From the NCBI GenBank assembly GCA_002425245.1, contig DILW01000040.1, positions 1 to 6,653 of the forward strand: a stretch of 6,653 nt of DNA. The letters are read 5' to 3'. A program made the position numbers and the translations under genes. Below the pieces are notes generated by a model, which was given only the letters and a program-made list of their open reading frames with translations, was not told the origin of the DNA and searched no databases. The number at the start of each line of letters is the position of its first letter. The first letter of the stretch is position 1. The DNA comes from Betaproteobacteria bacterium UBA5582. Lineage in GTDB: Bacteria; Pseudomonadota; Gammaproteobacteria; Burkholderiales; Rhodocyclaceae. Positions 5,007 through 6,653 of this stretch are shown here, in pieces.

Positions 5007-6626
5007 TCAGTACAGGATCACACCGATCGGAACTTCAATCGGGTTTTCGCCGTATTCGTTATTGTCGGGGCTGAAACTTGCCCATCCCTGATAGTCTCCG
5101 TTAGCCGGCTCGTAGGTAGCATTGATCTCGACATAGCGGAATTGATCGGCGGGAATGCCAAAATTCACGATCTGGCCGATCGGCACGTTCTTGAACTCGA
5201 TCTTGACGTCGCCCAGCATGGCAAGCCGGGCCAAGGTAGGCTGGGGAACTTCCACATAGCGGGGCCGCAGCGTGACAACGATGTTGCACATGCTCGGCTT
5301 GGCACCGTCCCAGTCCTTGGCCGTACAGAAAGTCTTGAACTGCTGGTCAGCCGGAACCACAAGCTTGTTGTCGAGATTCAGGCTGACGTCACCGCTGACG
5401 CCCGAAGTGGCAGAACCGGTGTAACGCGACCATTCCGTGCCGTTCAGCACCAGTTCCGACTCACCCGACCAGGCCAGCGAAGTGGTGTTCCAGCTCGTCT
5501 GAATCAAGGCACCATCGACCGGGATGAAGGCTTCACGGGTCAGGGTCTCGCTACCGACCACGGCACTGAGGGTGACCGAGCAGGCAACAGGCTGGTTCGC
5601 CGTGTTCCGGCAACGAACGAAGTTGCTGGTAAGCGGCGGCGCAATCTGGATCACCACCGAACCGGACAGGCCCGAGGTCACCGAGCCGATCAGCCCGGTG
5701 GCAGAGGTTGCAACCCAATTCGCCGTTCCGGCGGTGGGCATGTTGATGATGGTCACACCGCCGACCGGCACATGGCTGGACTTGGTGAAGTGACCACCAT
5801 TATCGGCGTTGACCGATACGACGACGTCGCAAGCCACGCCTTGGCCGGCGCTGTCCACGCAGCTGACGTTCAGGGTATTCGGGTTGTCGAACTTGAAGTC
5901 CCAGTTCCAGGTGGAGAAGTGCGAAACTTCGGCTTCCACTGCCAGACCGGTCGGCGAGCCCGCCGCGGCGACCACGTAGCCCTTGCCCTCTTCCTTCCAC
6001 AGGCCGAGTGCTTCGTCAAAGGTCCACATCGGAATTTCCGAGCCTTCCGTCAGTTCAACACCGTTGATCTGATCAAAGGGAAGATTCATCCGGATCTTCG
6101 CTTTCTTGCCTGCGGCCAGTTGCAGGTGCTTACCCTGCGCATCAACAAAATCAACCGTCATCATGCCGGCACTGATCAGATCGGTCATCTGACCGTCAGC
6201 CCCGATCGCCCGGCCATTACCCGGCATCGCCAGCAGGTCGTCCTCGGTGATATCCCACGGCGTCCAGTTCAGCGTCACCGCACCCGTCGCCGGATTACCC
6301 GCCGCATCGACGAAGGCATTCGCCGGCAGCACAATCTGCGCCCCCAGCGTTTCGCCAAGGATGGCCTGCGCCGCCGCAATGTCGGCAATCTGCTTCACTT
6401 CCTTCACCGGCTGCAGCAGAACCTGCAACTGCGCCGGCGTCCCCGCGACCAGCTTCAGTTGCTGGGCCTGGGTGACAAAACCGGCCTTCTTCACCACCAC
6501 GACCTGGTCGCCCGCCGGAACGCCCGTCAGATCCGCCACGCCGTCGGCACTCGAGTTCGCCGCCACGTCGCCGATGATGACTTCCGCATTGCCCAGCAGC
6601 ACGCCCTGGGCGCTGCGCACCAGCAC
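5007..6626 (-). CDS. Second paralogue of the Cys-pair-repeat surface protein, N-terminus missing
   Basis: 539 residues are visible, ending at TGA (5007-5009). The frame is open to the right edge; residue 1 here corresponds to Val120 of the neighbouring 651-residue paralogue, and the alignment stays in register (offset 119) through the second repeat. If the architecture is the same, a signal peptide and PKD domain of about 119 residues are missing. Present are the carboxypeptidase-regulatory-like domain (1-74), the central beta module (about 80-246; PANAFVDAAGNPATGAV, TPWDITEDDLLAMPG, EVSHFSTWNWDFKF) and three repeats with Cys pairs 256/266, 339/349 and 434/447, the only cysteines in the fragment. 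The third repeat differs strongly from its paralogue, lacks the Pro/Ala insert and ends VPIGVILY. A GTG at 6624-6626 can be read as a start but is an internal Val codon with no ribosome binding site. Function is unknown; cell-surface location is inferred from the paralogue. Confidence 0.88.
   Translation of the reverse strand: MLVRSAQGVLLGNAEVIIGDVAANSSADGVADLTGVPAGDQVVVVKKAGFVTQAQQLKLVAGTPAQLQVLLQPVKEVKQIADIAAAQAILGETLGAQIVLPANAFVDAAGNPATGAVTLNWTPWDITEDDLLAMPGNGRAIGADGQMTDLISAGMMTVDFVDAQGKHLQLAAGKKAKIRMNLPFDQINGVELTEGSEIPMWTFDEALGLWKEEGKGYVVAAAGSPTGLAVEAEVSHFSTWNWDFKFDNPNTLNVSCVDSAGQGVACDVVVSVNADNGGHFTKSSHVPVGGVTIINMPTAGTANWVATSATGLIGSVTSGLSGSVVIQIAPPLTSNFVRCRNTANQPVACSVTLSAVVGSETLTREAFIPVDGALIQTSWNTTSLAWSGESELVLNGTEWSRYTGSATSGVSGDVSLNLDNKLVVPADQQFKTFCTAKDWDGAKPSMCNIVVTLRPRYVEVPQPTLARLAMLGDVKIEFKNVPIGQIVNFGIPADQFRYVEINATYEPANGDYQGWASFSPDNNEYGENPIEVPIGVILY
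5010..5876 (-). repeat. Three tandem Cys-pair beta repeats inside the second paralogue
   Basis: Unit A is 5637-5876, unit B 5370-5636 and unit C 5010-5342. The Cys spacing is 10, 10 and 13. Units A and B carry the central Trp (NWVATS, AWSGES) and the closing motifs VTSGLSGSVVIQI and ATSGVSGDVSLNL, as in the neighbouring gene. Unit C keeps the Cys pair and a GQIVNFGI strand like the neighbour's GQVITLNL, but its end has diverged. Confidence 0.7.
6421..6626. repeat. Copy 2 of the 206-bp near-identical direct repeat
   Basis: This is the partner of 4323-4528 at a constant offset of 2098 bases, with no indels and 11 hand-counted differences. The copy ends abruptly at 6626 because the following bases are adapter, so its true extent is unknown. 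Confidence 0.9.
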
Positions 6627-6653
6627 AGATCGGAAGAGAGCCGTGTAGGGGAA
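6627..6653. other. Illumina TruSeq adapter remnant (non-genomic)
   Basis: The sequence starts AGATCGGAAGAG, the invariant first 12 bases of the TruSeq adapter, and continues with CCGTGTAGGGGAA where the adapter has a near-identical segment; 24 of 27 bases agree. Translated on the minus strand it gives FPYTALFRS, close to the FPYTTLFRS peptide produced by this adapter in contaminated database proteins. The junction at 6626/6627 is exactly where similarity between the two paralogues stops. It should be trimmed. Confidence 0.95.

Noticed and set aside
6247..6648. A plus-strand open frame reaching the right edge
   Set aside because: It is antisense to the second paralogue, mirrors an equivalent antisense frame in the first, and its end is encoded by adapter bases.

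Overview
The window looks like a high-GC betaproteobacterial contig end. The base composition, the urease accessory genes and a class II cytochrome c' fit that group; a Rhodocyclales-type source is a guess. The left half reads rightward: the last 33 codons of ureF, complete ureG, a lipoprotein-type cytochrome c' and a large FAD-dependent oxidoreductase of the COG2509 type. The ureF and ureG genes are tightly coupled and belong to urease maturation. The cytochrome and oxidoreductase genes are separated by only 6 bases and probably form a second unit, possibly with its own promoter.

At about 2864-2888 a 10-bp hairpin terminator separates this block from two leftward genes. These are tandem paralogues encoding large predicted exported proteins. 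The first (2930-4885) is complete: a lipoprotein signal, a PKD domain, a carboxypeptidase-regulatory-like beta domain, a conserved central beta module and three C-terminal repeats, each carrying one cysteine pair. The second (5007-6626) has the same layout but loses its N-terminus at the right edge. The two are separate transcription units: a hairpin with a U-rich tail lies after the second gene, and a good sigma70-like promoter and strong ribosome binding site precede the first. Their function is unknown; they look like cell-surface or periplasm-facing adhesive or structural proteins.

The last 27 bases (6627-6653) are almost certainly Illumina sequencing adapter, not genome. They match the TruSeq adapter at 24 of 27 positions and begin exactly where the second paralogue stops matching the first. 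The apparent GTG start of the second gene at 6626 is therefore an artefact.

The most interesting biology is the pair of duplicated proteins, with their unrecognised Cys-pair repeat domain and a steep conservation gradient from near-identical N-terminal modules to diverged C-termini. I see no CRISPR array, tRNA, rRNA or insertion sequence.
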